Counted from the stretch's first letter, positions 8,340 to 18,024 are shown. The stretch: DNA of 64,000 nucleotides from G963422565 sp963422565 (GCA_963422565.1 OY730228.1:1426001-1490000), one strand, 5' to 3'. The notes: generated by a model from the letters alone, not told the origin. Made by a program: numbers and translations.

Positions 8340-9032
8340 TCAGCAGTCATGGGCCGGGACGTCCCGCACCGCTGCTTCGAGCCGATCGAACATGCGTCCG
8401 CGCCAGTCGAGGATCGGGTCCCCCGGCTCGAGAACGGGATAGGAGCTCACCATCCGCAGCCACTGGAGCGTCCCCAGGAGGATGTAGTCCGCATAGGCGG
8501 GCGCGGCGCCGGCGAAGAAGGGTCGGGTCTCCAACAGCGCGCGGGCCGGCTGGAATGCGGCCCGAACGGCCGGGAGTCGTTCGCCGCGCGCGGCGTGCAG
8601 CGCGGCCAGGCTGCGGCCGAACCGCTTTTCCCGGGTTTCGACGAAGTAGCGGCGGTCGGCGTCGTCGACATGGTCGTAGATATCCTTCGCGACCAGCGGA
8701 ACGATCTTCAGATTGAGTTCCAGATCCACCCAGATGTTGAAGAAACGGGTCATGGCGCAGCCCGCCTCGCCGCCGAAAAGCGACGGCCCGTCGGAATAGG
8801 CATCCTCGAGATAGCAGGCGATGGTCCAGGAGTCGCTGACCACGGCGTCGCCGTCGCGGATTACCGGAACGCGCTCCTGATTGCTGAAGGCGAGCGTCTC
8901 CTTGTCGGTGAACCGGACCGGTACCGTCCGGTAGTCCAGCCCCTTATGGGCCAGCGCCAGTCGCGTGCGCCAGCAATAGGGGCTGAAGCGGCGGTCGTCC
9001 CGACCGCAGAGTTCGTAGAGCGTGATCGTCAT
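8340..9032 (-). CDS. Glutathione S-transferase family protein (beta-etherase-like)
   Basis: A 230-residue two-domain GST. The N-terminal thioredoxin fold opens with ITLYELCGRDDRRFSPYCWR, the pattern of the LigE/LigP-like beta-etherase and related GST groups, and RVPVIRDGDAVVSDS matches the cis-Pro/glutathione-binding loop. A C-terminal helical domain follows. Such enzymes use glutathione to cleave aryl ethers or dehalogenate, but many homologues are uncharacterised. It stands alone, 53 bases from the response regulator start and divergent from the next gene. Confidence 0.8.
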   Translation of the reverse strand: MTITLYELCGRDDRRFSPYCWRTRLALAHKGLDYRTVPVRFTDKETLAFSNQERVPVIRDGDAVVSDSWTIACYLEDAYSDGPSLFGGEAGCAMTRFFNIWVDLELNLKIVPLVAKDIYDHVDDADRRYFVETREKRFGRSLAALHAARGERLPAVRAAFQPARALLETRPFFAGAAPAYADYILLGTLQWLRMVSSYPVLEPGDPILDWRGRMFDRLEAAVRDVPAHDC

Positions 9033-9215
9033 GTCCCCCTCCGAAAGCGGTCCCGAAACGTGCGACAGCCAGATAGCACAGCGCGCCGCCCGGCGGAAAT
9101 ATCCGGCGCAGCGGCCCGCGGCCCCGGATGTCCCGAGCCGGGCTCCGCTTCAATTTCGGGATGGACGCGGGCATGATCGGCGCGCTACGGTTGGCGCCGT
9201 TCCGCCGCTGCGAGG

Positions 9216-9953
9216 ATGCGCGTCCCCATGCTCCGTCCGTTCATGTTCCGTCTGGCGGCGTTGCTGGCCGCCGCCCTCGGCGCGGCGGCCGCCCAGGCCC
9301 AGCCCACGGACGGCCGGGCCCCGGCCGCGATGCGCGCCGGGGATGCGGCCGATCCGGGTTGGATCTCCTTCGTATACGACCGCCGGAGCGGCCGCATCGG
9401 CGCCGGTCTCGCGCTTCGGGACGAAGACGGGTTCTGGCCGACCGCAGAGCATGACGGCGTCCGAGTCGACCTTCCGGGATCGCGGCTGGAGGCGGGAAAA
9501 TATTTCGGGTTGAGAGGCGTGCTGTCCGGATCGGGGCTGGTCCTCTATCTGGGCGTGGCCCAGCACGACCCGGCCGCGCAGCTCGCCGGACCCGGCACCG
9601 AAGGCGCGGCGGTCGCGCTGGAGGGCGGGCTGCGCTACGATTTCGGTGCGATCGCGTTTGCGGCGCGGATCGACTCCGCGGCGTCCGAGTCCGGCGGCAG
9701 GATCGGGCACTACCGGACGCTGGCGGCGGAGCTCCCGCTCGGCTCCGGCTTCACCCTCTCGGCCGGCTTCTCCAAGCCGTGGAGCGGCCTGATCGACGGG
9801 TTCAGCGTTCCGGGCCATACCCGATGGAGCGTGTCCGGGGCAGTGGCCATCCTCGACTTCGACGTGATGCTGAGCTTCTCGGGGACCGATCCGTCCGACG
9901 GCCCCGAGCCGTCGATCACCGAGACCCTGCTCAAGGTCAGGCGCGCGTTCTGA
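9216..9953 (+). CDS. Secreted, probably beta-barrel outer-membrane protein, unknown function
   Basis: A 245-residue protein with a clear signal peptide (basic start, LAALLAAALGAAAA core, cleavage near AQAQ at about residue 28). The mature part is rich in alternating hydrophobic strands (GGLRYDFGAIAFAARI, YRTLAAELPLGSGFTLSAGF) and ends in Phe (KVRRAF), a typical outer-membrane insertion signal. It resembles TIGR02001-like small barrels in general layout, but I cannot name a family. ATGs five and ten codons downstream of the first are possible starts. Divergent from the GST gene, with 183 bases between holding the promoters. Confidence 0.6.
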   Translation: MRVPMLRPFMFRLAALLAAALGAAAAQAQPTDGRAPAAMRAGDAADPGWISFVYDRRSGRIGAGLALRDEDGFWPTAEHDGVRVDLPGSRLEAGKYFGLRGVLSGSGLVLYLGVAQHDPAAQLAGPGTEGAAVALEGGLRYDFGAIAFAARIDSAASESGGRIGHYRTLAAELPLGSGFTLSAGFSKPWSGLIDGFSVPGHTRWSVSGAVAILDFDVMLSFSGTDPSDGPEPSITETLLKVRRAF

Positions 9954-10026
9954 CGAGCCGGCCGATCAGGGCGCCGGTCGGAGACCGCGGCGCGGCACCC
10001 GACGGCGCAGCCGCGGGCGGGTAGGC

Positions 10027-11280
10027 GTGGCCGCGGCGCGGCGGGGCGGACAGCCCGACAGGCTCTTCCTGGCGATACTGGCGGCGCTCACCTTCATCGG
10101 GCCGCTCTCGCTGCACTTCTTCTTTCCGGCGCTGCCCACGATCAAGACCAGGTTCGGGGTCGACGCCGCGACCGCGCAGCTCACGGTCAGCCTGCCGATG
10201 CTCGCGATGGCGGCGATGACGCTTGCCTATGGCAGCCTCTCCGACCGCCTCGGTCGCCGGACCATGGTCCTGTCGGGAACTGCGCTGTTCGCGCTCGGCG
10301 GTGCCGGGGCCGCCCTCGCGAACTCTATCGAGACGCTGCTGCTGTGGCGTCTGCTGCAGTCCGCGGGCGGCGCCTGCGGGCTGGTTCTCGCCCGGACCAT
10401 CGCCCGGGACGTCTACGGCACGGATCAGCTGGTCCGCGCGATAGCCTATCTGCAGGCGGCCTATGCGACGGCGCCGATGATCGCGCCCCCGCTGGGGGGC
10501 TTCCTGGTCGACGTCTCGGGCTGGCGCGCGGTGATGGCGGTCAGCGCGGCGGCGGGGGTCGCGATCCTGATCCTCTGCCATGCCACCCTCCACGAGACCC
10601 GCCCGCCGGAGAGCCGGGCCGCGGTCGGTCGGTCGGTGGTGGGTGACTATGCCGCCCTGTTCGGCAATCTCCGCTTCTCCGCCTTCGTGTTCCAGTCCTG
10701 TGGGATGTCGGGCGTGTTCTTCGCCATGGCGACGGGCGGCGCGTTCCTGATGCGCGAGCTGCTCGGCCGGTCGGCGGCCGAGTACGGCCTCTATTTCATG
10801 GCCTTTCCTGCCGGCTACATCCTCGGCAATCTGGTCTCCGGCCGGCTCGGCAACCGGGTGCGAGTCGAGGCGATGGTGCTCGCCGGCGGCGCGCTGGTCG
10901 CTGTGGCCGCGGCCGGTCAGGCGGGTCTGATCCTGGCGGGGGCGCTGACTCCGCTGGTCATCTTCCTCCCCGGCTTCGTTATCACCTTCGGTCAGGGTAT
11001 CAGCCTGCCCAACGCGCAGACGGGGGCGCTCAGGGAGGCCGGCGCCCTCGCCGGGACCGGTGCCGGGATCGGGGTGTTCCTGCAGATGTGCGGGGCCAGC
11101 CTGTTCAGCCAGCTCTACGGCGAGCTCGCCGACGGCACTCCCATCCCGATGGTGATCGCCTCTTCGGCGGCGGCGGCTCTGTCCTTGGGGGCCGCCCTCC
11201 TGGTCTTCGTCCTGCGCCGGGCGCAGGACGACGGCAGCGCGGGAGGCGGGCCGGCCCGCGCGGTCAGCCGGCGCCCGTGA
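10027..11280 (+). CDS. Bcr/CflA-type multidrug efflux MFS transporter
   Basis: A 417-residue major facilitator with twelve predicted helices and the Bcr/CflA hallmarks: LHFFFPALPTI in helix 1, the loop motif GSLSDRLGRR, and the LLQSAGGACGLVLARTIARD stretch of helix 4 (motif B). Predicted proton-driven exporter of drugs or metabolites at the inner membrane. GTG start at 10027. The 3' end overlaps the convergent Rieske oxygenase gene by 17 bases. Substrate unknown. Confidence 0.88.
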   Translation: MAAARRGGQPDRLFLAILAALTFIGPLSLHFFFPALPTIKTRFGVDAATAQLTVSLPMLAMAAMTLAYGSLSDRLGRRTMVLSGTALFALGGAGAALANSIETLLLWRLLQSAGGACGLVLARTIARDVYGTDQLVRAIAYLQAAYATAPMIAPPLGGFLVDVSGWRAVMAVSAAAGVAILILCHATLHETRPPESRAAVGRSVVGDYAALFGNLRFSAFVFQSCGMSGVFFAMATGGAFLMRELLGRSAAEYGLYFMAFPAGYILGNLVSGRLGNRVRVEAMVLAGGALVAVAAAGQAGLILAGALTPLVIFLPGFVITFGQGISLPNAQTGALREAGALAGTGAGIGVFLQMCGASLFSQLYGELADGTPIPMVIASSAAAALSLGAALLVFVLRRAQDDGSAGGGPARAVSRRP

Positions 11281-12553
11281 AGCCCATCGCCGCGTCGTAG
11301 GCGGTGCGCACCTCCTCGGGCTGGCCGGCCTGGAAGATGAAGCTGCGCAGCGCGCGGATGCGCGGATGCGTCGCGTCCTCGAGGTCCTCGCGGGCCGGTC
11401 CGTCGACCAGAAACTCGCGGCCGATGACGGGGAGGTCGATCCGGCGGTTGATGGCGGGGTCGCGGACGACCGCCTTGGGGTCTCCGCCGTCCGCGATCCG
11501 CGCGAGGTCGTCGAGGAAGCGCCGCCGCATCATGATGACGCCGCGATCGCTGCGCCCTAGATGCTCCCCGGAGCGGTCGGCGCGCCGGCCCTGGCCGACC
11601 CAGGCGACGAAGTCCTGGTTCATGACGTGGCTGGTGATCCACCGCCCGGTCGCTTCGTCGCGGACCGGGCCGTGCCAGCAGGGGATTTCCTCCTGGACAT
11701 AGGGGCGGCGGTCGCGCGGCACCGGGTTGAAGAACCAGCCGACGCTGAGCGTCGCATCGTCGTCGATCGGCACCCGCCACTCGAAATGGTCGCCGGTGAA
11801 CAGCGCGTTGGGCCACAGGCAGTTGCGCCCGATCGTCCACAGCGGGTGGTCCTCGTCGGTGTCTTCGCGAACCCGCTTGTAGGTGATGCCGTAGGGGAAT
11901 TCCTCGAAGGCCACTTTGAGATGCGCCGGCGCCCGCCCGTCCGGGTCGCCGGCGCGGCGCAGCCGCCAGGTATCGTGCTGCCACTCGAAATGAATCGGGT
12001 CGATCGAATTCTCCTGGCACTGGAACCAGTTGCAGGGAATCTCGGCGAGCACGACCTGGCGGAAGCCGTTCTCCCAGGTGAACGGCTCCCAGGTCGGCAC
12101 CAGCGGCGTCGGATCCGGGCCCAGATAGGCCCAGAGCAACCCCGCCTTGGCCTCGACCGGATAGGCCTTGATACGGACCTTATCCCTGAAGCGCGAGCCG
12201 GGGTCGACGCTGTCCTCGAAGGGCTGGGCGAGACAGCGCCCGTCGCGGTCGTACCGCCAGCCGTGATAGCTGCAGCGGAGGCCGCGCTCCTCGATGAAGC
12301 CGTAGAGCAGATCGGCGCGGCGGTGCGGGCAGTGGCGGTCGAGGAGGCCGTAGCCGCCCGACCGGTCGCGGTAGAGCACAAGGTCTTCGCCGAGCAGGCG
12401 AACCGGCTTGATCGGCCGGCGCGCCAACTCCGAAACCCCGCCGACGGGATGCCAGTAGCGCCGGAGCAGCCCGCCCATCGGCGTGCCGGGGCCGACCTCA
12501 GACAGCTTGCGGTTGGTCTCCGGATCGAGCATCGCGTCCGTACTCCCCGCCAA
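11264..12553 (-). CDS. Rieske non-haem iron oxygenase, alpha subunit (phthalate dioxygenase-like)
   Basis: Aromatic-ring oxygenase of 429 residues (ATG seven codons downstream is an equally good start: MLDPETNRKLSEVGPGTPMG). The Rieske cluster ligands are CPHRRAD and CSYHGW. The mononuclear iron site follows NWFQCQEN...DPIHFEWQHD. The sequence style fits the phthalate 4,5-dioxygenase/Pht3-like group, which needs a separate ferredoxin-reductase; none is adjacent. Divergent from a solute-binding-like gene 51 bases away, suggesting joint control. Substrate unknown. Confidence 0.88.
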   Translation of the reverse strand: MAGSTDAMLDPETNRKLSEVGPGTPMGGLLRRYWHPVGGVSELARRPIKPVRLLGEDLVLYRDRSGGYGLLDRHCPHRRADLLYGFIEERGLRCSYHGWRYDRDGRCLAQPFEDSVDPGSRFRDKVRIKAYPVEAKAGLLWAYLGPDPTPLVPTWEPFTWENGFRQVVLAEIPCNWFQCQENSIDPIHFEWQHDTWRLRRAGDPDGRAPAHLKVAFEEFPYGITYKRVREDTDEDHPLWTIGRNCLWPNALFTGDHFEWRVPIDDDATLSVGWFFNPVPRDRRPYVQEEIPCWHGPVRDEATGRWITSHVMNQDFVAWVGQGRRADRSGEHLGRSDRGVIMMRRRFLDDLARIADGGDPKAVVRDPAINRRIDLPVIGREFLVDGPAREDLEDATHPRIRALRSFIFQAGQPEEVRTAYDAAMGFTGAG

Positions 12554-12604
12554 GGATCGCCGATGTTAGCATTATGGCGCCGACAGGCCAGAGGAGTTCC
12601 GAAG

Positions 12605-13552
12605 ATGTCGACATTCGCGATCCGCTCGCACGGCCGCCTCCAGGAATGGATCGCCGAGGAGCACGGTTATTTCCGCGACGAGGGGCTCGACTACGAGTTC
12701 CAGGTGGGCAGGGCCGCCATCTGGTCATCCGGGACCGCCGGCGTGGCGGTGGCGCCGGCGGAGATCAGGCACGGCGCCTACGAGTCCTACGAAGCCGGGC
12801 GCGCCTGCAACGTATCGTCGGCCTGCCACTGGACGGTCAACATGGCCGCGTCGGCCGGGCACGGGAAGATGTGGGGCGACGCCTACTCGGTCACCCCGTC
12901 GGCGATCTTCGTGCCCCCCGATTCCGACATCGAACGGCCGGAGGACCTCGCCGGGGTGCCGATCGAGGTCGGCTATCATTCGGGCAGCCACTACTCGACG
13001 CTCCAGGCGCTGCTCCGCTTCCTCGACCCGGCGGCGGTCAATCTCCGCTTCGGCGGCATTCTGTGGGACCGGCTCGCTCTGCTGGTCGACGGCAAGGCGC
13101 GGGCCGGCAACGCGTTCGGTGCCCCGTACTACCTGCTCGAGCAGCTCGGTTTCCGCAAGGTCCTCGATACCACCTTCATGATCGGCGCGCTGGTGACCGG
13201 CGGCGCAGAGATATCGGACGTGGAGAAATATTACCGCGCGCTCCGACGGGCGCAGCGCGACCTCGACCTGGAGCCCGAACGCTACACCCGCTATTTCCTG
13301 CGCGAGCTTCCCGAACGCTATCACGCGCTGGTCGATGTCCGCCGGATGGGGCCGGGCGAGCGCATCGTCTTCGAGCCCTACACGCGCGAGATGTTCGAGC
13401 GCACTTATCGATGGATCGATGCGCTCGATCTGTTCCCGGCCGAACAGAAGGGTGCGCGCGGCTACCGCGACTCCGTCGTGGGGGAAAACGCGGCCGCCCG
13501 AGCGGGCGCTATTTCCAGCGGATGCGGCCCATCTCCGCCCCGAACGGGTTGA
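12605..13552 (+). CDS. NMT1/SsuA-like solute-binding-fold protein without signal peptide
   Basis: A 315-residue protein starting MSTFAIRSHGRLQEWIAEEH after GAAG. It resembles the NitT/TauT periplasmic-binding family (EEHGYFRDEGLDYEF, PEDLAGVPIEVGYHSGSHY), but it lacks a signal peptide and no permease or ATPase adjoins it. Families of this fold include cytoplasmic enzymes such as thiamine-pyrimidine synthases and decarboxylase-like proteins, so an enzymatic or sensing role is possible. Divergent from the Rieske oxygenase gene. The 3' end overlaps the convergent gene by 44 bases. Confidence 0.65.
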   Translation: MSTFAIRSHGRLQEWIAEEHGYFRDEGLDYEFQVGRAAIWSSGTAGVAVAPAEIRHGAYESYEAGRACNVSSACHWTVNMAASAGHGKMWGDAYSVTPSAIFVPPDSDIERPEDLAGVPIEVGYHSGSHYSTLQALLRFLDPAAVNLRFGGILWDRLALLVDGKARAGNAFGAPYYLLEQLGFRKVLDTTFMIGALVTGGAEISDVEKYYRALRRAQRDLDLEPERYTRYFLRELPERYHALVDVRRMGPGERIVFEPYTREMFERTYRWIDALDLFPAEQKGARGYRDSVVGENAAARAGAISSGCGPSPPRTG

Positions 13553-15035
13553 TGATGCCCTTGTCGATCTCCAGATCCTTGTCGTGGACGAAGACCGACG
13601 GCAGGCTGGCGATCGGGATTATGTAGGCCTGCTCGTTGATTCGGTCGAAGATCTTGCGGTAGAGCGCCGCGCGCGCGGCGATGTCGAAGCCGGCGCCGGC
13701 GGTCTTCATCCAGCCCGGGATGTCCTTGTCGCCGTAATAGTTGCGCGCCTTGCTGCCGAAATAGAAGGTGACCAGGGCGTCGACATCCGGCACCCCGCCC
13801 GAACTGAACTGGTGGACCAGCGTCTGGATCTTGCCGCCGCGCTGGAGCTTGCGGTAGGCGCCGAAGGTGACACTCTTGATCGAGGCCTGGACGCCGGCCT
13901 TGCGCAGATAGCCGGCGATCGCCTCGGCGACCTTGCGCGACTCCGGCAGGGTGGTGATCTCGAGCCTGAGCCCGGTCTTGCCTGCCGCCGCCAGCATCGC
14001 CCTGGCCTTGGCCGGGTCGTAGGCGGGCGGGCGGACGTCGAAGGCACATCCGATCTGGAGCGGCTTGCAGATCGAATCCATCGCCTTCACCGCCTCGCCG
14101 CCGGCGAAGATGTTGCGGCGGATCGCGTCGCGGTCGACGGCGTGGATCAGCGCCCGGCGCACGTTGACGTCCTTGAGATCGTCTCTGCCGCTGCGCCCGA
14201 GCGCGTCGAAGGCGATATAGCGGAACAGGATACCGTTGCTCACCGTCATCGCGAGCCTCGGGTCCTGGGCGAGATTGTCCGCCTGGTCCTTGGGCGCGTT
14301 GTGGATCATGTCGAGCCCGCCGGTCAGGAGCTGGGCGACCTGGGTCTGGACGTCGGGGATCGGCAGCACATGGACGTTGCGGATGGCGCCCGCCGGCCTG
14401 GACGGGGCGCCATGGCGGTAGGCGTCGTTGCGCGCCATCCTGACCCCGTCGTTGGGATCGTAGGCGATCACCTTGTAGGGGCCGGTGCCGATCGGCTTCT
14501 TGCCGAAGGCGGCCTTGTTCTCGAGCGCGCCGTGCGCGTCGGACGGGAAGATCGGGATGCTGACCGCGAACCGCGCCATGGCGACCGCGCGCGGCCCCTT
14601 GGTGGTCACCCGCACGGTGAAGCGATCGACCTTCTCCGCCTTGGCGATCCACAGGAACCGCGTCTTGATGCGGAACTTGACCTTGGGATCGGCGAGGAAG
14701 TTGAGCGTGTAGACGACATCGTCGGCATCGAGGGCCGAACCGTCATGGAATTTCACGTCGCGGCGCAGCTTGAACTCGTAGGTCGTGGGATCGACCCGTC
14801 TCCAGGACTCGGCGAGCAGCGGCTCGAACTCCCTGGTCCGCTCGTTATAGGAGATCAGCGTGTCGAATACCGCTCTTGCCGTGAACGACGTCTCGCCCTT
14901 GGGGTCATAGACCAGGTCGACGCCCGGGATGGGATCGTAGAAGCCCACCCTGAGCGTGTCCTTCGCCTTCTGTGCGAAGGCGGGCGCCGCGGCTATCGCC
15001 GCCGCCGCAACCACGAGTACCGCCCTGCCCGTCAT
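13509..15035 (-). CDS. Family 5 extracellular solute-binding protein (peptide/nickel type)
   Basis: Periplasmic binding protein of about 508 residues. The start at 15035 gives a clean signal peptide (MTGRAVLVVAAAAIAAAPAFA) with GGAGG upstream; the longer frame adds 25 non-signal residues. The SBP_bac_5 signature is present (YEFKLRRDVKFHDGSALDADD), followed by the three-lobe family body. It captures oligopeptides, glutathione, opines or other small ligands for a DppBCDF-type importer, but no such permease or ATPase is in the window. Last in a same-strand run of catabolic genes (UbiD, TauD, enoyl-CoA hydratase, molybdenum hydroxylase). Confidence 0.85.
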   Translation of the reverse strand: MTGRAVLVVAAAAIAAAPAFAQKAKDTLRVGFYDPIPGVDLVYDPKGETSFTARAVFDTLISYNERTREFEPLLAESWRRVDPTTYEFKLRRDVKFHDGSALDADDVVYTLNFLADPKVKFRIKTRFLWIAKAEKVDRFTVRVTTKGPRAVAMARFAVSIPIFPSDAHGALENKAAFGKKPIGTGPYKVIAYDPNDGVRMARNDAYRHGAPSRPAGAIRNVHVLPIPDVQTQVAQLLTGGLDMIHNAPKDQADNLAQDPRLAMTVSNGILFRYIAFDALGRSGRDDLKDVNVRRALIHAVDRDAIRRNIFAGGEAVKAMDSICKPLQIGCAFDVRPPAYDPAKARAMLAAAGKTGLRLEITTLPESRKVAEAIAGYLRKAGVQASIKSVTFGAYRKLQRGGKIQTLVHQFSSGGVPDVDALVTFYFGSKARNYYGDKDIPGWMKTAGAGFDIAARAALYRKIFDRINEQAYIIPIASLPSVFVHDKDLEIDKGIINPFGAEMGRIRWK

Positions 15036-15169
15036 GCCTGCTTCCCTCCCCGTTCCGAGACCGCCGCCGCCGCGCCGGCCGACCCGCAGTATAGCAGCGG
15101 CGGCCGCCACGGTACCGTCCCGGTCCGGGAGCTGGTGATCGCCGGCGGGACCGGCGGGAGACGAGCTTG

Positions 15170-15274
15170 ATGGCGGTCAAGGAGGGGATGGCCGAAATGC
15201 GGGGCGAGCTCGGGTTCGTGCGCGACCATATCCTGCGCCGCAACGCGCCCGTGCCGGAACCGCCGGCGGGATAG
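15170..15274 (+). CDS. Possible very short ORF
   Basis: A 34-codon frame, MAVKEGMAEMRGELGFVRDH..., in the gap between two minus-strand genes. It has a helix-like composition but no strong ribosome site and no recognised family. It could be a gene fragment. Otherwise the 15036-15303 spacer holds the promoter and leader of the family 5 binding-protein gene. Confidence 0.15.
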   Translation: MAVKEGMAEMRGELGFVRDHILRRNAPVPEPPAG

Positions 15275-15303
15275 GCGGCCCGCCCTTCGGCACGGCGACC
15301 GAT

Positions 15304-16707
15304 TCAGGGCAGGAAGTCGGCGAGATCCACCGACTCGAAATTCTTCGGGATCGCGCGCTCGAACCGCATCCGCGCCTCCGACTGGGTCGGGGCTGGCATG
15401 GTGGCATCGATCATCCATTTGGTGCCGATCCGGTGCAGGCTGTCCTGCCCCTCGACGATCGGCGAGACATTGTCGAGCGGGAACACCCGGGTGTTGGGGA
15501 TCAGGGTCACGTCCTTCTCGGCATGCACCCGGGTGGTCATCGACCACATGATCTGGCGGAGGTCGGCGGCGTCGATGTCCTCGTCGACGGCGACGGCGAT
15601 CTTCGGGTGGAGATAGGGGCCGGACAACGCCGCCATCAGCGCGGTCTTGGCCTGCCCCTCGACGCGCGGGCGGAGCTTGAGGACCAGCATCATCAGCCCG
15701 GCCGCGGTCACGCAGCGCACATCGCGGAGGTCGAGCCCGCCTTCGACGTTGCGGAGATGCTCGCGGGTCGCGATCTCGATCCCGAGCGCCGTCGTCTGCT
15801 GGGTGTCGGTCACCGGGAAGCCGCAATGGATGGCGTAGAAGACGGGGTCGCGCCGCCGGGTGATGGCCTTGACCATGAAGACTTCGGCATGCCCCTGCTG
15901 GGCATAGGTCCCCGGCACCTCGCCGAACGGGCCCTCGGGCTCGAGCCGGTTGGGCAGCACCTCGCCTTCGATCACCAGCTCAGCCTCCGCCGGCACCTCG
16001 ACATCGATGGTCTCGCAGGCGACCATGCGGACCGCCTCGCCAAGTACTCCGCCCGCGAGGGCGAGCTCGTCCACGCCGAAGCGGGTGGTGTAGGCGGAGC
16101 CGAAGAAGATCGCCGGGTGGACGCCGAACACCATCGCTACCGGCATCGCCGTGCCGCGCGCGCAGCAGAGATCGTAGATGCGCCGCGCCTGTCGATGCAG
16201 CATCAGGAACCCGGTCCTGTCGCGGCCCATGATCTGCTGGCGGTGGATCGACATGTTGCGGATGCCGGTCTCGGGATCCTTGACGATCGCCATCCCCGAG
16301 GCGAGGAACCGGCCACCGTCCTTCTCGGAGGTGATCATCGCCGGGATATCGCCGAGATCAGCATCTGCACCGATCAGGATCTCTTCCTTCACGGGCGCCG
16401 TCGCGCGTGCGACATCCACGGTGTCGATCGGCCGGCGGAGACGGTCCGATACGGTCTCCAGCAACCGCTCCTCGTCGACGCCGAGGCCGATCGACCATTT
16501 CCTGCGGTCGGCGAGAATCTGGCTGCAGGCCTGCCAGCTCTCATGCCCCCGGATATTGGTGAACAGGCTGGACTTGCCGAGCGCGTTATAAGCCTTCCAT
16601 TCCACCGCCGCCATGTTGACCAGCGGGTCCACCTCCTTGCTGAAACGGATCAACTCGCCCTGCTGCTCGAGGTTCTTAAGGAAAGTGCGCAAGGACTGAT
16701 CCGGCAT
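15304..16707 (-). CDS. UbiD-family prenylated-FMN (de)carboxylase
   Basis: A 467-residue member of the UbiD superfamily, which decarboxylates or carboxylates aromatic and unsaturated acids using prenylated FMN and Mn/K ions. Characteristic stretches are NIRGHESW (substrate side), the cofactor region, and LEPEGPFGEVPGTYA, which carries the conserved glutamates of the catalytic E-R-E network. Start at 16707, MPDQSLRTFLKNLEQQGELI, typical of the family. No UbiX flavin prenyltransferase is nearby. The context (enoyl-CoA hydratase, molybdenum hydroxylase, TauD) suggests aromatic or heterocyclic acid breakdown. Spacer 16708-16892 shows nothing further. Confidence 0.9.
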   Translation of the reverse strand: MPDQSLRTFLKNLEQQGELIRFSKEVDPLVNMAAVEWKAYNALGKSSLFTNIRGHESWQACSQILADRRKWSIGLGVDEERLLETVSDRLRRPIDTVDVARATAPVKEEILIGADADLGDIPAMITSEKDGGRFLASGMAIVKDPETGIRNMSIHRQQIMGRDRTGFLMLHRQARRIYDLCCARGTAMPVAMVFGVHPAIFFGSAYTTRFGVDELALAGGVLGEAVRMVACETIDVEVPAEAELVIEGEVLPNRLEPEGPFGEVPGTYAQQGHAEVFMVKAITRRRDPVFYAIHCGFPVTDTQQTTALGIEIATREHLRNVEGGLDLRDVRCVTAAGLMMLVLKLRPRVEGQAKTALMAALSGPYLHPKIAVAVDEDIDAADLRQIMWSMTTRVHAEKDVTLIPNTRVFPLDNVSPIVEGQDSLHRIGTKWMIDATMPAPTQSEARMRFERAIPKNFESVDLADFLP

Positions 16708-16892
16708 GTCGGGCCTCCGCGGACGAGGACGGCAGTGGCTTTGTAGTGAGCCCCTTCCGGACGCGCAACCGAGCGGAGGGCGGCGGCGAAGACTCGGCCC
16801 CCCGATCGACCGGGCGAAGACTGCCGTCCGGGCCGCGCGCCCGACCGTCGGCGGCCCGACCGCGGGGGTGGCCGAGGGAACCGGCGCCCGGC

Positions 16893-17891
16893 TCAGGGCG
16901 CCCCCGGCTCGAGCGCCGGCAGGGCGCGGTGACCGCCGAAGCGGTCGACGCCTTCGGCAGCGGAAAAAAATTTGTGCTTGCGCAGGCTGTCCAGATCGAC
17001 GGCGGGTCCGCCGGTCACCGCCCCCCCGCAAATGGTCACCCTGTCCATGTAGCGGCGCTGCGGGTAGTAGTCGTGGACGGCGTAATGCTGGGTCGAACGA
17101 TTGTCCCATATCGCCACGACATCGGGCGCCCAGCGGTGGCGATACTGGTATTCGGGGATCAGGGCCTGCTGGAACAGCGTGTCCAGCAGCGATCGGCTTT
17201 CGCGCTCGTCCATGCCTTTGACGGCGATGGTGAACTGCGGATTGACGAATAGAACCTTTCGCCCCGAGACCGGGTGGACCCGGACGACCGGGTGGACCCG
17301 CGGCGGGTAGAGCCGCTCGAAATGCTGCAGCCGCTTCCGATCTTCCTCGCCGTCGCCGAAGAGCGGCCGGAAGGGCTTGATGTCGTGGACGGCCTCGAGC
17401 CCGGAGACGAATTGCTGCATGCGATCGCTGAGCCCCTCGAAGGCCGCGGTCATGCTCGCGAACAGGGTGTCGCCGCCGATACGCGGCACCACCTTGGCGC
17501 ACAGGATCGTCGCCATCGGCGGTTCGGCGCGGAAGGTCTCATCGGAATGCCATACATCGGTCCCGAAGGGCGCATGGTCCCCATCGTTGCGGAACCTGAT
17601 CAACTCGGGCGTCGTGCCGTCGCTCGGCGCGAAGGGGTGGACGGAGAGCTCGCCGAACCGGCGGCCGAACCGCATGAGGTCTTCCGAGTCGATATGCTGA
17701 TCACGGAACACGATCACCTCGTGCCGGACAAGGGCGTCCTCCACGGCGGCGAAGGCCGCATCCGACAGCGCCTGCCCGATATCCACCCCGCCGATCTCGG
17801 CGCCGAGCCAGGCGCCGATGCGGGTCGCCGTCACACCGTCCTGCTCGGCGACGACCGGAATGTTCGCACGGACATTCGGTTTCTCGATCAT
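16893..17891 (-). CDS. TauD/TfdA-family Fe(II)/2-oxoglutarate dioxygenase
   Basis: A 332-residue 2-oxoglutarate-dependent dioxygenase. Iron ligands are His-x-Asp in WHSDETF and the distal His in HYAVHDYYPQRR; the following Arg (RYMDR) should bind 2-oxoglutarate. The family oxidises taurine, phenoxyacids, alkyl sulfates and other small substrates. The C-terminus extends about 30 residues past the usual end. It lies between the enoyl-CoA hydratase and UbiD genes on the same strand. Substrate not predictable. A second, alpha-ketoglutarate-linked desulfonation role is only a possibility. Confidence 0.9.
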   Translation of the reverse strand: MIEKPNVRANIPVVAEQDGVTATRIGAWLGAEIGGVDIGQALSDAAFAAVEDALVRHEVIVFRDQHIDSEDLMRFGRRFGELSVHPFAPSDGTTPELIRFRNDGDHAPFGTDVWHSDETFRAEPPMATILCAKVVPRIGGDTLFASMTAAFEGLSDRMQQFVSGLEAVHDIKPFRPLFGDGEEDRKRLQHFERLYPPRVHPVVRVHPVSGRKVLFVNPQFTIAVKGMDERESRSLLDTLFQQALIPEYQYRHRWAPDVVAIWDNRSTQHYAVHDYYPQRRYMDRVTICGGAVTGGPAVDLDSLRKHKFFSAAEGVDRFGGHRALPALEPGAP

Positions 17892-18024
17892 CGGTGCCTC
17901 CCGACGGCGAGCGTCTCGCGACCCCCGCTACACTCGGTCTGCGGCGGGTGGGTGTCAATCGGCGCGCCGAAGACACGCCGCGCATAGCCGGCGCGGTGCC
18001 AGGCCTCGTTTCCGTGGAGACACG

